Origin: a virus
Reading direction: 5' to 3' (one strand)
Virus record (IMG/VR): IMGVR_UViG_3300032313_000500
Span: 1 to 64,000 of that record
Length of the DNA stretch: 64,000 nt
This document shows, in pieces, positions 1-10,811 of this stretch (position 1 is its first letter; every line of letters begins with the position of its first letter). The position numbers were made by a program, and so were the translations under genes. Below the pieces are notes generated by a model that saw only the letters and a list, made by a program, of their open reading frames with translations, was not told where the DNA came from and ran no database searches.

Positions 1-100
1 GTCTTGCAAAAGTTTCTTGGTCTACAAAAATTGTCAACCCATCGGAGCCAGCAGAGGACAAGTTCTTAATGGCGATAGGGGTTATAAATTTTTGAGCCAT
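1..100 (-). CDS. Tail fibre-like protein, N-terminal fragment (runs off window)
   Basis: Only the first 33 codons are present; the gene continues beyond the left edge. The start is the ATG complementary to 98-100, preceded by a GAGG ribosome-binding sequence. The protein begins MAQKFITPIAIKN, very close to the MAQKFLTNIDLNQ start of the fibre protein at 339-1631. The two therefore probably share an N-terminal attachment segment for docking to the baseplate. Its position at the distal end of the minus-strand tail operon fits an adhesin or fibre. Nothing can be said about its C-terminal receptor-binding part. Confidence 0.6.
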   Translation of the reverse strand, partial: MAQKFITPIAIKNLSSAGSDGLTIFVDQETFAR

Positions 101-143
101 GACCTCGGTCGTTTCTCTTGTTAATGCCCCTCAGGGCTAAACA

Positions 144-332
144 TTAAGCCTTTTTGCCGAATGCTGTGTCTTTTGGATTTAGGTAACGAAGAATAACAGG
201 AAGTGCTGCTGCCCAAAGAGCGTTAGCAGTAAGTTTTAAATCGTTTGTTGCTACATATGTTGCGACTGCTGCACCAAGGACGCTTCTTGCGTACGATGCT
301 GCCATTGCTTTTTGTTCTGCTGTAATTTTCAT
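144..332 (-). CDS. Small hydrophobic protein, holin-like
   Basis: This 62-residue protein lies between two fibre genes. It has an Ala/Leu/Val-rich stretch at about residues 15-30, a second at about 37-50, and a polar end with RYLNPKD near residues 49-55. Two short hydrophobic helices, small size and a Lys-rich C-terminus fit a class II holin or another small membrane protein. I recall similar short proteins ending in a 'RYLNPKD/FG' segment from environmental phages. No endolysin gene is adjacent, so the holin idea rests on composition only. It could also be a small virion protein. Confidence 0.5.
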   Translation of the reverse strand: MKITAEQKAMAASYARSVLGAAVATYVATNDLKLTANALWAAALPVILRYLNPKDTAFGKKA

Positions 333-338
333 GTTTTT

Positions 339-1631
339 CTATCCTGTTACTACGATTGTGTAGTCGCCTGCGCCGATTTCTCCTTGCAGGACTACGGTTA
401 CTGTGTCTGTTGTTCTGTTGGTGACGTCTCCAATAACTATTTCTCCAGTTGAAACTTGAAAAACTTGTACCATCACAACAGTGGTATTAAAGTTATGCGT
501 GACTATGGTTGTTGAAACAGCACCAGAGTGAGCCAAACATGCCCTGCTTGCAATGCGAGCGAGCGTAGGAGTTGTGCTGGTACGACCGGTGGCCTCACCA
601 GATGCCGATGCTAAGTTGGTACGAGCACCAGACTCTGTTGAGGAACCAGTACCACCGTGTGCTACGGCAACATCTGTTGCTGCCCAAGTACCAGTTCCGA
701 TTGTTCCAAGTGTCGTAATTGAGTCTTGACCAACGTAAGTTGATGCAATGTCAATACTGTCGTTATTGGCAGTAATACGGTCAGCCGTACCAACAACGTC
801 AAGCGTATTTCCGCTCTTTGTAAGACCGAAGCCAGCGGTGATTTGACCAGCACCTGAAAACTGAACCCAAGCGATTGCGTCAGTACCTACAGTAATGGCT
901 CCGTTGCTTGTAACAACCCAGCCAGAGTCTGCGTTTACGGTACCTTCTTCAACGAAAGTGAAGGCCCCACCGGACACTTCACCAGTTCCGTCAAAGTCTG
1001 TTGCACGAACTGCAGCGCCAGATGCTTGAACAACGTAAATTCCGTTTTCAGAAGCCGTGCCCTGGTTTTTTACAAGAACACGGTCACCAGCAACAAGAGT
1101 AACACTGGTGTCAAGAGTGTCGCCAGCCTCAAGTTGTGATGTGAGGTTTACCGCAGCGGTAGTAGCGGCACGAACCGACTGCTTAACATCAAGACCCGAG
1201 CGGGCTGCGTCTACATAGGCCTTAGTGGCAGCATGGGCATCAGCGGTTGGGGTGGCAACAGAAATATTACCGTCTCCGTTGCGCTTTACGAGCGTGTTTA
1301 TTGTGGCAGAAGTAGTGGCATTAGTAAGGTCGGTAAAAAACGCCGCAGTAAGCAGACCGGCATTTTCAGCAGTTGCAACGTTGAGAGCAATGGTTACGGT
1401 TCCGTTTGCGGCAGGAGTAACGGTTATTGCGCCGGTATTAGCACCAGTCGTGGTGATGGAGGTGATTGCATTTACCCAAGCGGTACCGTTGTACACACGA
1501 ACAACGCCATTGGTGCTGTTGTAGTACATGCGACCCGCATAACCTGTTGGGTCAGTGGTTAATACTTGAACCTTAAAGTTTAGGAGTTCGTTTTGATTTA
1601 GGTCAATATTTGTTAAAAACTTTTGTGCCAT
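339..1631 (-). CDS. Tail fibre / receptor-binding protein
   Basis: A 430-residue beta-rich, Thr/Ala/Gly-rich protein. An N-terminal segment (MAQKFLTNIDLNQ) is followed by a YNGTAWV-type fibre motif near residues 50-55, a spacer, and a module containing VAGDRVLVKNQ and ENGIYVV at about residues 178-200. The C-terminal about 90 residues (HNFNTTVVMVQVF...GDYTIVVTG) form a small beta domain resembling the whole of the 104-residue neighbour at 1644-1958, so both may be terminal appendage domains. The VLVKNQ module is also inserted in the wedge protein at 2384-3928 and is similar at nucleotide level. Likely a trimeric fibre involved in host attachment. Confidence 0.75.
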   Translation of the reverse strand: MAQKFLTNIDLNQNELLNFKVQVLTTDPTGYAGRMYYNSTNGVVRVYNGTAWVNAITSITTTGANTGAITVTPAANGTVTIALNVATAENAGLLTAAFFTDLTNATTSATINTLVKRNGDGNISVATPTADAHAATKAYVDAARSGLDVKQSVRAATTAAVNLTSQLEAGDTLDTSVTLVAGDRVLVKNQGTASENGIYVVQASGAAVRATDFDGTGEVSGGAFTFVEEGTVNADSGWVVTSNGAITVGTDAIAWVQFSGAGQITAGFGLTKSGNTLDVVGTADRITANNDSIDIASTYVGQDSITTLGTIGTGTWAATDVAVAHGGTGSSTESGARTNLASASGEATGRTSTTPTLARIASRACLAHSGAVSTTIVTHNFNTTVVMVQVFQVSTGEIVIGDVTNRTTDTVTVVLQGEIGAGDYTIVVTG

Positions 1632-1643
1632 TTTTACTCCACC

Positions 1644-1958
1644 TTACGTGAGATATGCTTTTCCAGAAAATGCCGCAGAAAACAGGACAGTAACTACAGT
1701 ATTACTACTGTATTGTACCTCACCGAATACATGCGTATCTGCAGAGTCCACAATGGTTACCTGTGGCTTACCTCCGAGCGCATGAGTTATGACCCAAGTT
1801 GCTGCTGGGGTTGCCTGAGTAAATTCAAGTCTGTTTGTAAGAGAGTTAGAAGGAGACGTTGAGCGAACAACAACAAGGTTTGGCGCATCCTGGTCAACAG
1901 TTACGCTGTTCGGAGTATCTTGATAAATATTTACATTGTTTGGAAGCGTGTTGCTCAT
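1644..1958 (-). CDS. Short tail appendage protein
   Basis: A 104-residue protein with an Asn/Asp/Thr-rich N-terminal half (repeated D-x-PN-x-V segments) and a C-terminal beta domain. That domain contains WVITHALGGKPQVTIVDS and ends in FSGKAYLT. The pattern of an aromatic followed by 'xHxLGxxPxVxxxDS' recurs in phage fibre tips and matches the last domain of the 339-1631 fibre (THNFNTTVVMVQVF). Its start overlaps the stop of the upstream gene at 1955-2329, indicating translational coupling. Probably a fibre tip or fibre-associated protein. Confidence 0.55.
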   Translation of the reverse strand: MSNTLPNNVNIYQDTPNSVTVDQDAPNLVVVRSTSPSNSLTNRLEFTQATPAATWVITHALGGKPQVTIVDSADTHVFGEVQYSSNTVVTVLFSAAFSGKAYLT

Positions 1959-2329
1959 CGTGTTACCTCTAGAGAGAGAGTAAATGTTCCTTGTATCACG
2001 CGTGATACAAGCCCGCTGGAAGAAATAATCTCAAGGTCGTAGACACCACTAGAAGTAAGAGCCGCAGTATCAGCAGCACTTATACTTAGGCTTATTAAGC
2101 CAGCAGCACCATTGAGGGTGATTCTTCCGTTCTCGGTTGTCAATGTAATCATTGGAGTTGTTGACTCAATTGTTCTTCTAACCTGCATCCTCGCCGTGTG
2201 GTTCGTGAGAGGGTAAGCCTCATATTCATCCGGGTTTTGTTCTGTTGGAGTCCTTGGTTGCTCAATCGCTATGATGCGTGAAAAACTAGACCCTTGCTGA
2301 CAAAGCATGTTGTAATTTCCTGCAATCAT
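1955..2329 (-). CDS. Tail/baseplate structural protein, beta-sandwich
   Basis: A 124-residue protein whose core reads like an immunoglobulin-type baseplate domain: an N-terminal 'QGSSFSRIIAIE' strand, 'ARMQVRRTIESTTPMITLTTENGRITL' strands, and a 'GVYDLEIIS' strand near the C-terminus. Phage proteins with this layout (BppU N-terminal-like) attach fibres to baseplates. It lies between the wedge gene and the fibre genes, which suits an adaptor role. Function is inferred from context and strand pattern. Confidence 0.5.
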   Translation of the reverse strand: MIAGNYNMLCQQGSSFSRIIAIEQPRTPTEQNPDEYEAYPLTNHTARMQVRRTIESTTPMITLTTENGRITLNGAAGLISLSISAADTAALTSSGVYDLEIISSSGLVSRVIQGTFTLSLEVTR

Positions 2330-2383
2330 TTTTCCGCCCGCATTACGTTTATTTGGATATACATATTGTGCCTCATTAAGTCA

Positions 2384-3928
2384 TCACAGAACAGCAGCAC
2401 CGAGTACGCCATAAATAGGGTCGCCAAGGGTAAGCGTGAACTTCTCTACCACCCTATGAGTAATTGAATACCCAAGAGGTCTTGCTGGTTCAACGGCGGC
2501 CAATACTTCTGGGGAGTCAGTAAACTCAGCAAAAATCAAACCTGTTGTACCGAGAGTAATTGTTCCTGTTGTTGTCAGGGTGAATGCCGTACCGCTATTG
2601 ATGGTTCCTTCAGTAACAAAGAACAGCGCACCGCTGGCTACTTCTAATGCAGAAACTGCGTCAAAGTTGGTCGCACGACTCCAGGTGCTAGCACCAACAA
2701 CGTAGACACCGTTTGCTGAAGGAGTTGCTTGGTTCTTTACGAGAACACGGTCACCAGCAACAAGGGCTACGCCATCAATAGTTTGTGTACCTGAGAGCGT
2801 AATATTCCCTGTAGTGTTTGTCCCTCCAGTGTTTATGGTCGCTGCTCTTACGTTGGGTCTGATATCAAGACCTGGGGTTTGACTACCAACCGTAGTTATT
2901 CTTATAGCCCAAGGGTTGTTATCGTGTCTTTGGCTAATAATTACAGATTTTGCTCCAGTAAGAACAAATTCAGCGGCCTCTCGTATTGCGGACTGAGTTC
3001 CAGCACCACGACCATATCCAGCAGGATAAAGTTGCCAGGTCTTAAACGCGGCTAGGTCGTTATTTCCTATAATTCCAGTATTGTTTAAATATATTTGATT
3101 TTTAATTTTATTTCCAGAAAACTGCATCAACCATTCGCTGTTTTCATTTCTTACATGTTGATAATCAACTAGCCTACTTTTTGTCTCGTATGTATTTAAA
3201 GGAATATTTGATGGAATTTCTCTTCTGTCATACCTAAACCATTCGCTATATAAGTTCATGGTGTCAGATATCGTGTCAGTTAAAACTTCCACAAATCTAA
3301 AGAATGGATAAGTCGGGTCTTCTTCTCTGCCGTCATAAGTTTGATAAAAATCAGGGATAAAAGAACGCATGCTTTGTATGACTGGAGAGTTTGCCCACGC
3401 AATATCGTTTACCAAGTTAGGTGTTGATATGCGAACATTTTTGCCGTTGTGGTTTGAAATAGTCAAAACAACTTTGTAATTAGTACTTGCTGGAGCGTTA
3501 TTTGCAATCGTTATCTGGTTTGACCTTACGGCCCCCCATGCTCCACCCTGGATTGTTCGCGTGTTTCCAGCGTCTACTAATCCGTTAGCATCGTAGAGAG
3601 CGGCATTTATGGTGAAACTTTCATCTTCCGAATAGGCAACACAACTGAATACAAAAATGCCTCCCCTATCGGCTACTTCAAAAACATTATTTACATTCAG
3701 TGTCATGACTACGGGCGCTAAACGACCTGTAGACATTTCAATAACGTAATGAGATGACCAGTAGAAATCGTCTCCGGTTACGTTTAGCGAAGCAGTACCG
3801 ATAGGGTCGGTGCTAACAACCGTCCAGTCATGGTTGGCGATTACGTAACTTAAAGGTATTGAGCGATTGGTCTCAATACTATAAGTTCTTAGCGCATTTT
3901 CGTCTAATAGTCTTTGTAGTGTTTTCAT
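2384..3928 (-). CDS. Baseplate wedge / tail protein I-like, with inserted beta module
   Basis: A 514-residue protein directly downstream of the baseplate-J gene; its ATG overlaps that gene's stop codon (ATGA). The N-terminal about 180 residues look like a carbohydrate-binding-type beta domain. Residues about 185-250 (FIPDFYQTYDGREEDPTYPFFRFVEV split into helices) and about 290-345 resemble a tail protein I/gp6-like wedge. A VLVKNQ-type module occupies about residues 356-468 and splits the parent sequence between '..VGSQTPG' and 'SPEVLAAVEPARPLGYSITH'. The same module occurs in the fibre gene at 339-1631. Role: peripheral wedge joining baseplate core to fibres. Confidence 0.65.
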   Translation of the reverse strand: MKTLQRLLDENALRTYSIETNRSIPLSYVIANHDWTVVSTDPIGTASLNVTGDDFYWSSHYVIEMSTGRLAPVVMTLNVNNVFEVADRGGIFVFSCVAYSEDESFTINAALYDANGLVDAGNTRTIQGGAWGAVRSNQITIANNAPASTNYKVVLTISNHNGKNVRISTPNLVNDIAWANSPVIQSMRSFIPDFYQTYDGREEDPTYPFFRFVEVLTDTISDTMNLYSEWFRYDRREIPSNIPLNTYETKSRLVDYQHVRNENSEWLMQFSGNKIKNQIYLNNTGIIGNNDLAAFKTWQLYPAGYGRGAGTQSAIREAAEFVLTGAKSVIISQRHDNNPWAIRITTVGSQTPGLDIRPNVRAATINTGGTNTTGNITLSGTQTIDGVALVAGDRVLVKNQATPSANGVYVVGASTWSRATNFDAVSALEVASGALFFVTEGTINSGTAFTLTTTGTITLGTTGLIFAEFTDSPEVLAAVEPARPLGYSITHRVVEKFTLTLGDPIYGVLGAAVL

Positions 3929-5136
3929 TCATCTACCGACACCAAAGTAACCGTCGTATTTGCAATAACCAAAGACGGCAAAGAACCCTTTTTTGTAAAA
4001 AGAACATTTCCGCTACTACTTGTTCCACCGGAGCCAGGAGTGACGGTTAAAGACTGAATATATAAAACTCCAGGAACTGAAGATGCTATGGAATAAAATT
4101 CAGAAAGTTTTATTCCGTCTGTAAATCTATAGTTAATTGGGGAAAAGTAATTTGTTAAAACAGTTTCAACGTTTTCCTGAACTACAGTGCTTTCGTAAGA
4201 AGAAGAATACGCCACCTCAACGCTTACAGTAAGAGTGACGATGTTTGCATCACGGACTTCAAGTTCAAGACCGGCAACGGTTCTATCTTGAAGGTCAATT
4301 AAAACATCTGATTTTTGGTCAATAGTTAGAGTCTTGTTAATACCGTATACGAATACTGTTACATATCCAGGCTCGTCTGCATCTGCCCACTCAAGTCCGC
4401 TTGCAGAATTTGTAAGGTCATATGCTTTACACCTACTTACCGTTGAGGCAAAAGTAGACAATACATATCCGTCAATTTGAGATGCGCGAGCAAAAGAAGA
4501 AGACAGTGAACCGAGAAACTGTACAGACCTATTTAAAAACTCTTCAGTTGATTCAGGGCTTGTGCCGTTGCTGACAAAGGCATCAACCGTTGCCCCAATT
4601 ATGCTTGAAGTCGGAGTATCAATCTCCAAGACAGTTCCAGCAGCAATTGGCAAAGTTGCTCCTACGTCAATTGCTCGCGCTTCTACCGTTACCGTGGGTA
4701 AAGGCTCTACCCCCGTGTACACGACAGATGCGATTGTCCCCTCTTCCGTTGTTTCAAAATAAATAGACTTTTGTTCTCCCAAGAATTCGTAGTCATATCT
4801 AACGATTGTTCCTTGTGGGACGATTGTTCCGTCATAATCAATACAGGTGAATTCAACATCAATGACTGCTTGAGTGCCGTCATTTATTTCAACACCCATC
4901 ATTCCCACCAAGCCGGCCATGAGTCTGTCGGGAAGCCTGTTGATTGCTGAAATATTAAGCGCTGAGATGTAGGAAACAGCCTGCAGTATTGCGTCTTCTG
5001 GAGTTCCTTGCCTTGGCTGGAATTCAGGTAGCGCTATTTTTGCGTACTCAATTGAGTCTAGGTAAACAGCAGTTGGAGAAACGTCAAAAGGGACTAGGTA
5101 GACATATTCTGAAAAATCTATTGGCATACCAATCAC
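3925..5136 (-). CDS. Baseplate J-like protein
   Basis: A 403-residue protein matching the P2 gpJ / T4 gp47-like family in order and motifs. An N-terminal helical part contains 'QPRQGTPEDAILQAVSYISALNI' (in two pieces). Next come 'VDVEFTCIDYDGTIVPQGTIV' strands and 'NGTSPESTEEFLNRSVQFLGSLSSSFARASQIDGYVL', then a C-terminal ferredoxin-like region 'TVSVEVAYSSSYESTVVQENV'. It forms the wedge part of the baseplate ring around the spike. It overlaps both neighbours by four bases (gp25-like upstream, wedge downstream), the classical gp25-J-I order of contractile tails. Confidence 0.85.
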   Translation of the reverse strand: MIGMPIDFSEYVYLVPFDVSPTAVYLDSIEYAKIALPEFQPRQGTPEDAILQAVSYISALNISAINRLPDRLMAGLVGMMGVEINDGTQAVIDVEFTCIDYDGTIVPQGTIVRYDYEFLGEQKSIYFETTEEGTIASVVYTGVEPLPTVTVEARAIDVGATLPIAAGTVLEIDTPTSSIIGATVDAFVSNGTSPESTEEFLNRSVQFLGSLSSSFARASQIDGYVLSTFASTVSRCKAYDLTNSASGLEWADADEPGYVTVFVYGINKTLTIDQKSDVLIDLQDRTVAGLELEVRDANIVTLTVSVEVAYSSSYESTVVQENVETVLTNYFSPINYRFTDGIKLSEFYSIASSVPGVLYIQSLTVTPGSGGTSSSGNVLFTKKGSLPSLVIANTTVTLVSVDE

Positions 5137-5453
5137 CCACGCAACTTAAAGGAAAATTCTACACTAAGCCCACCGTTTGGAGTAAAAGATGGGTTTATTC
5201 CTGTTATTTCTACTTCAGGTACATATCTTGCTGCATTAATTATAAAGTCTTCTGGTTCAATTGGCGTAAAAGATGGGTCAAGAACTCCGAATTCCGGAGT
5301 TATCGGATGCTCTCCTGGCTCTGTAAGTAAAGAAATTGTCAAGATTTGTTTGTAAAAATCAAAAGTTCCCTCTTCTAGCCGCTTGAGGCCAGTATCGGTA
5401 AATTTAATTGGGAAGGAAAGACAGTCCATCCCTGTATTATCCCATACCATCAT
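5133..5453 (-). CDS. gp25/gpW-like baseplate wedge protein
   Basis: A 106-residue protein with the gp25-like fold signature: 'GLKRLEEGTFDFYKQILTI' helix, 'GEHPITPEFG' turn and 'INAARYVPEVEITGI' helix-strand. These proteins link the tail tube to the wedge and begin sheath assembly. It is a normal length for the family. Two adjacent ATGs occur at the start; the second may also serve. A 27-codon overlapping reading frame precedes it and ends inside its first codons. Confidence 0.85.
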   Translation of the reverse strand: MMVWDNTGMDCLSFPIKFTDTGLKRLEEGTFDFYKQILTISLLTEPGEHPITPEFGVLDPSFTPIEPEDFIINAARYVPEVEITGINPSFTPNGGLSVEFSFKLRG

Positions 5454-5520
5454 GGCTTTGTTGCACTTCTACCGGATTAACCCAAGACAGAGACGGTGCG
5501 TTTGGAAAATTAATAGCCAT
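5437..5520 (-). CDS. Possible 27-residue leader ORF before gp25
   Basis: The frame begins with ATG at 5518-5520, three bases after the stop of the spike gene, with a TTAGG element at good spacing. It encodes MAINFPNAPSLSWVNPVEVQ and seven more residues, then stops inside the gp25 gene. The MAINFPN-type start is typical of full-length phage fibre proteins. This could be a remnant of such a gene or a short coupling peptide that carries ribosomes from the spike stop to the gp25 start. It may equally be chance; there is no homologous body to judge. Confidence 0.25.
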   Translation of the reverse strand: MAINFPNAPSLSWVNPVEVQQSHDGMG

Positions 5521-5522
5521 AA

Positions 5523-6945
<1,423 letters not shown>

Positions 6946-6953
<8 letters not shown>

Positions 6954-9228
6954 CGCAAACTCCTATGTATGGGACCGGTGCCGGTCCGTATGTAACCAAG
7001 TTTAACCATGTTACCTGAATGGTATTAAGGTTTTGAATATATGTAACTGCATCAGCAGTATTACCACTAGCAAATTTTCCCAAATGCTTTCCTGTAGTCA
7101 AGTAATAATCCCGAGCGTCTGCATCTGAATAAATTCTTCCGTTAATAACTGGGGTGTACACAACTTCATTGGCTCCGTCGTTAAAATAAGAACTCAACAA
7201 AGTGCTAATTGAACCATCAGTGTTCTTTACCAAAGGTCTAGAAGTTAGCGTAATATTTCCAGCCACAAGCGGACTGGGTCCAGACGACGGGTAAAGAGTG
7301 GCGGGAAGTCCTGCTGCCGATATCTGCCCTCCTGTTGGGTATATAGGCATGTCAACCGTCCATGGCTTTGCAGTTCTGTTTAGTATGCTTTCTGCTGATT
7401 TTGGAAATCTAATTTTAAGAACATTTTTTTGCACCAAAATTAATATTTCTGCATATTTTTTGGCTTTTTCTTCAGTAATAAATATTCCATGATGCAAGTC
7501 TTCTGATTCGTATTTTGTCTGTGCTTGAGCGGTTGTTAGAACGGTTGGTACATTGTCGCACCAAAGACGTTCTGTTACGACAAATACGCCGGCAATAGAA
7601 AATGACCACGAAGCATAAGTTCCAGAACTGCCAATTGTGTCGCACGTCATTGTCAAGGTAGTTCCTGAGACTGCAACAATACCTTCCATAAATCTTGCTG
7701 AGTTTGCTGTATTTGATGCACGAACTCTTTGACCAGTTGCGAATTTACTTCCAGCAGTGATTGTGAACACTTTTGAACCAGTACCGATTGCTAGTGATGT
7801 TGTTGAAGTAATTCCCGTATAACCAGTACCTGTAGTTCCGGCGATACCCGCTACAACTGTTGAGTAAATGTGAGGATACAAAGTTGGACCCGCCAGGGCT
7901 CCATATTCATATTCAAGACTTATTGGTCTGTTGTAGCAGTCAATATTTCCACCAACTAAAATATCTTCAGGAATTAAACCTGAACCCTTGAAGGAAAGTA
8001 GTTCCGCTTTTGTGTTTGGATAAGTCCTGAGCCTTCTAGAGTTTGGAATTTTTGCAATATTTTGAGGGCCGACTGGATTTATAGTTGTTCCAACTCCAAC
8101 AAATTGAGGAGTTGTCTCATTGAAAACTGGACGACCAACAGTTGTTGCTCCGAGCCTAGGCGAAGGCTGAAAATAACTACTATTAAAAATTTTACCTACT
8201 GGCAATTGGGGTATTTTGGGTTCTTTACCGTTTACTTTTAATCGCTCTGGTGTTCTAAATTCAACAGCAACTGGGTCTGTTATCTGTTCACCAAACGAAA
8301 CGCTAGTGATTAAATAGAAACTACTCATAGTTGGAATATTGTTTATTCTTATTGTCATACCTGGCCTGAGTTGAACGCCGTTGTCTCGTGCAACTAGTAG
8401 GTTTCCGGAACCTTCCAATGGGTCGTTCCCAGAGTCTCGCATTGAGGGAAGGCTCAGTACTTCAAACTTTCTATTGTTTGATTTATTTATTGGCGCATAT
8501 TCCATTGGAATAAAAAATTTATCTGGGTATTTTTCTGGAAGTTTATTTTTTCCAATTATCGGCTTGCCATTTTTTAATTTTATTTTACCTTCAATTTTTT
8601 CTGTTCCCCATTTATACATGAGCCATTGATGTGTTCCAAAGTACAAAGTTCCATCAGCAACAAATAAAACATACTGAGAATTGTCGGCAATACTTTTCAT
8701 TACGGTCCACACAGAGTCCTGTTGACCATCTCCTGAGTTTTTAGAAGCGCTTTTTATTCTTGCGCTTTTTTCACCAACAAAACGAAGTCCGTATTTATTT
8801 GCTGCTTTCTGAACAAAAGTGTAACCAGAACCACCAACAGAACTTGGTTTTTTGTCTCTTTTCATCTGCTGAACCGCTTTGGGCATTGCTTCAACCGACC
8901 ACTGAGGGGAAGCGCTTCCTTGCTGCTGAACACTAACAGAACTAATTTCGTAAAGATGTCTAATTCTGCTTATGATTGGCTCACCAGTTCCAGACGAAGA
9001 GTTAGCAACTTTTATTTTTGATACTGAAGTCGTTTCATAAACAATGTCACGACCAATGTTGAAATAGTTATTGGAAGCCATCTCAAAACCAGGGTCAATC
9101 ACAACAAAAGACAATTGACTAGCCATATCCATTGTGTAACTAATATTTAACGTCAATAAATTTGACGCTACTGTAGCCATTTGTTTTTCTGTTAAATCGC
9201 CTATTTGAAGTGATGTTGATGTAAACAT
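6946..9228 (-). CDS. Baseplate hub protein with inserted beta module
   Basis: A 760-residue protein upstream of the spike, where gp27/gpD-like hubs sit. The first about 310 residues show the late-control fold features: '[27 protein letters not shown]' in pieces, then '[20 protein letters not shown]', '[23 protein letters not shown]' and '[10 protein letters not shown]'. The C-terminal half is an accessory region seen in environmental phages. A module at about residues 471-545 ([17 protein letters not shown] to WSFSIAG) is a well-known mobile fibre-type beta module, here inside a hub. It overlaps the spike gene by eight bases. It forms the central ring through which the spike attaches to the tube. 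Confidence 0.7.
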
Positions 9229-9239
9229 TTTTACCTAAA

Positions 9240-10811
9240 TTAGGGTGTTTTTTCTGCAATGGCAAGTGCTGGTTCAAAAGTAAAACCAGGTGTCAAAAGG
9301 GAATTTTGAGGGTCTACCGGTTTGCAAGGTTTTGGTTTGCATGTTTTTGGAACTGGATTAGCCGGAGTTAGTGGAGGCAAAGCAATAATATCTCTAGCAA
9401 TAATTGGGTATTCATTTAAAGTTATTGAAACTTCTGCTGCTGCCATCTTGCGACCATTTGGCGTCAATCTTGTTGCAGTAATTGACATGTCGGCAATCAC
9501 CCACTGCAGGTTGCGAGTATTGTTTACATAGGGAAATCTAAAAGATGTAGAAGTTAATGTATTTAAATTATGAAGAGTGACTGGATAAGGAGAGCCGCCC
9601 ATTGCTCTTAAAATTTCTATTTGTTCATCAATAGAAACGTCCATACCGTCATTTACTACAGTTGACTTGGTCGCTGTCTGCCCTACGGGAACGGTGTCGG
9701 TTCTTTTGCCGGCAACAAGAAATCTAAACGTACACTTAGTTAAGTTATATTTAGACCAATCAACCATTGCGTAGTTGCCACTTCTCTCAACCTCATTCCA
9801 TACCGAAGAAAGTTGACTAAATTCAAAACTATTTGGAACTATGTCAAATACGTGAGTTCTTATTATTTTTTCACGAGTATTGGTGACTGAATTAAAATCT
9901 GTAATAGTTTGCTGCATGTATGGAACGTTTGCGTTTTCCGAACCAATTCTTCTATCTGGCAAATAATTCAGAACTGCAGTAGATTGACCAGTAGGAGGGT
10001 TTTCTCTTCTTCTCGTATTTGGGTTTGGACTTCTTCCGCCACTTGCCGAACTTGGGTTGCTTCCGCCTCCAGGGCTAGCAAAAGATTTTTGTGCTTCTTC
10101 TATTCTTCTGAAATCTGCTGCTGAGTCAAGTACTGAACGGCCTGCTCCAAATCCGCTATTTCCATTTGCGTCTGTTCTATTGATTTGTGCAGGAGTAGAA
10201 CTGGCACCAAATCCACTATTTCCATTTGCGTCTGTTCTGTTTGCTGTTAAAGCGCCGCTTCTTCCATTAGATTCGTTGTATAAATGATTGTACATTTCTT
10301 CAACTTCTCTAAAGGATTTAGTCAATACGCTTACTAATTTAGAGTCAGAACCTGTTGATATAACCGTAGTTGACTCAGCAGACGTTACTGGTTCGCCTTT
10401 TATGAATTTATAATCAGAATCGGTAATGCCAATGAATATGAAAGAACCCCAATTCTTAACGCTGTACTGGTTGCCTTTATTTAGTCTCTTTATCACAACG
10501 TCGCTTGAGTAGGTAATTTTTTTGCCATTAGCCGAAACTGCAGATGGCTCATTGCCAGACTTTCCCATGTTTACAAGAACTTTATAAACGGTTGTTGCTT
10601 TTAGTGTTTCTACGTTTACGAGAGCCCAAACTGGTTCGTCGTTTAATGTTCTATATGAAGTACATACATACGTGTTCCCATTTATGGGGTCATCTGCATA
10701 TTTTCCCTGAACCTGATTGTCAAATGCTTTTTTTCCTTTTTCCCACAAAAGAACGCCACTACCAGAATAGAAACTAATTGGGTTTTGATAAGAGTTACCT
10801 TCTTTTGACAT
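9240..10811 (-). CDS. Tube-initiator / LysM-type baseplate protein (gp53-like position)
   Basis: A 523-residue protein. Residues about 300-490 carry the pattern of contractile injection tube-initiator proteins: 'FDIVPNSFEFSQLSSVWNEVERSGNYAMVDWS', 'CTFRFLVAG', 'IDEQIEILRAMGGSPYPVTL', 'QWVIADMSITATRLTPNGRK' and 'AEVSITLNEYP'. These proteins connect tape measure/tube and hub. The N-terminal 150 residues are of unknown fold. A low-complexity linker contains two copies of NRTDANGNSGFGA separated by 20 residues. It sits between tape measure and hub, consistent with this role. Its stop overlaps nothing; its start overlaps the tape measure stop by one base. Confidence 0.6.
   Translation of the reverse strand: MSKEGNSYQNPISFYSGSGVLLWEKGKKAFDNQVQGKYADDPINGNTYVCTSYRTLNDEPVWALVNVETLKATTVYKVLVNMGKSGNEPSAVSANGKKITYSSDVVIKRLNKGNQYSVKNWGSFIFIGITDSDYKFIKGEPVTSAESTTVISTGSDSKLVSVLTKSFREVEEMYNHLYNESNGRSGALTANRTDANGNSGFGASSTPAQINRTDANGNSGFGAGRSVLDSAADFRRIEEAQKSFASPGGGSNPSSASGGRSPNPNTRRRENPPTGQSTAVLNYLPDRRIGSENANVPYMQQTITDFNSVTNTREKIIRTHVFDIVPNSFEFSQLSSVWNEVERSGNYAMVDWSKYNLTKCTFRFLVAGKRTDTVPVGQTATKSTVVNDGMDVSIDEQIEILRAMGGSPYPVTLHNLNTLTSTSFRFPYVNNTRNLQWVIADMSITATRLTPNGRKMAAAEVSITLNEYPIIARDIIALPPLTPANPVPKTCKPKPCKPVDPQNSLLTPGFTFEPALAIAEKTP
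10147..10238. repeat. Direct repeat, 32 bp with period 60, in the tube-initiator gene
   Basis: Copies at 10147-10178 and 10207-10238 differ at one base and encode the duplicated NRTDANGNSGFGA linker segment. They lie within a flexible Ser/Gly/Asn-rich region of the protein, consistent with linker growth by duplication. Confidence 0.8.
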
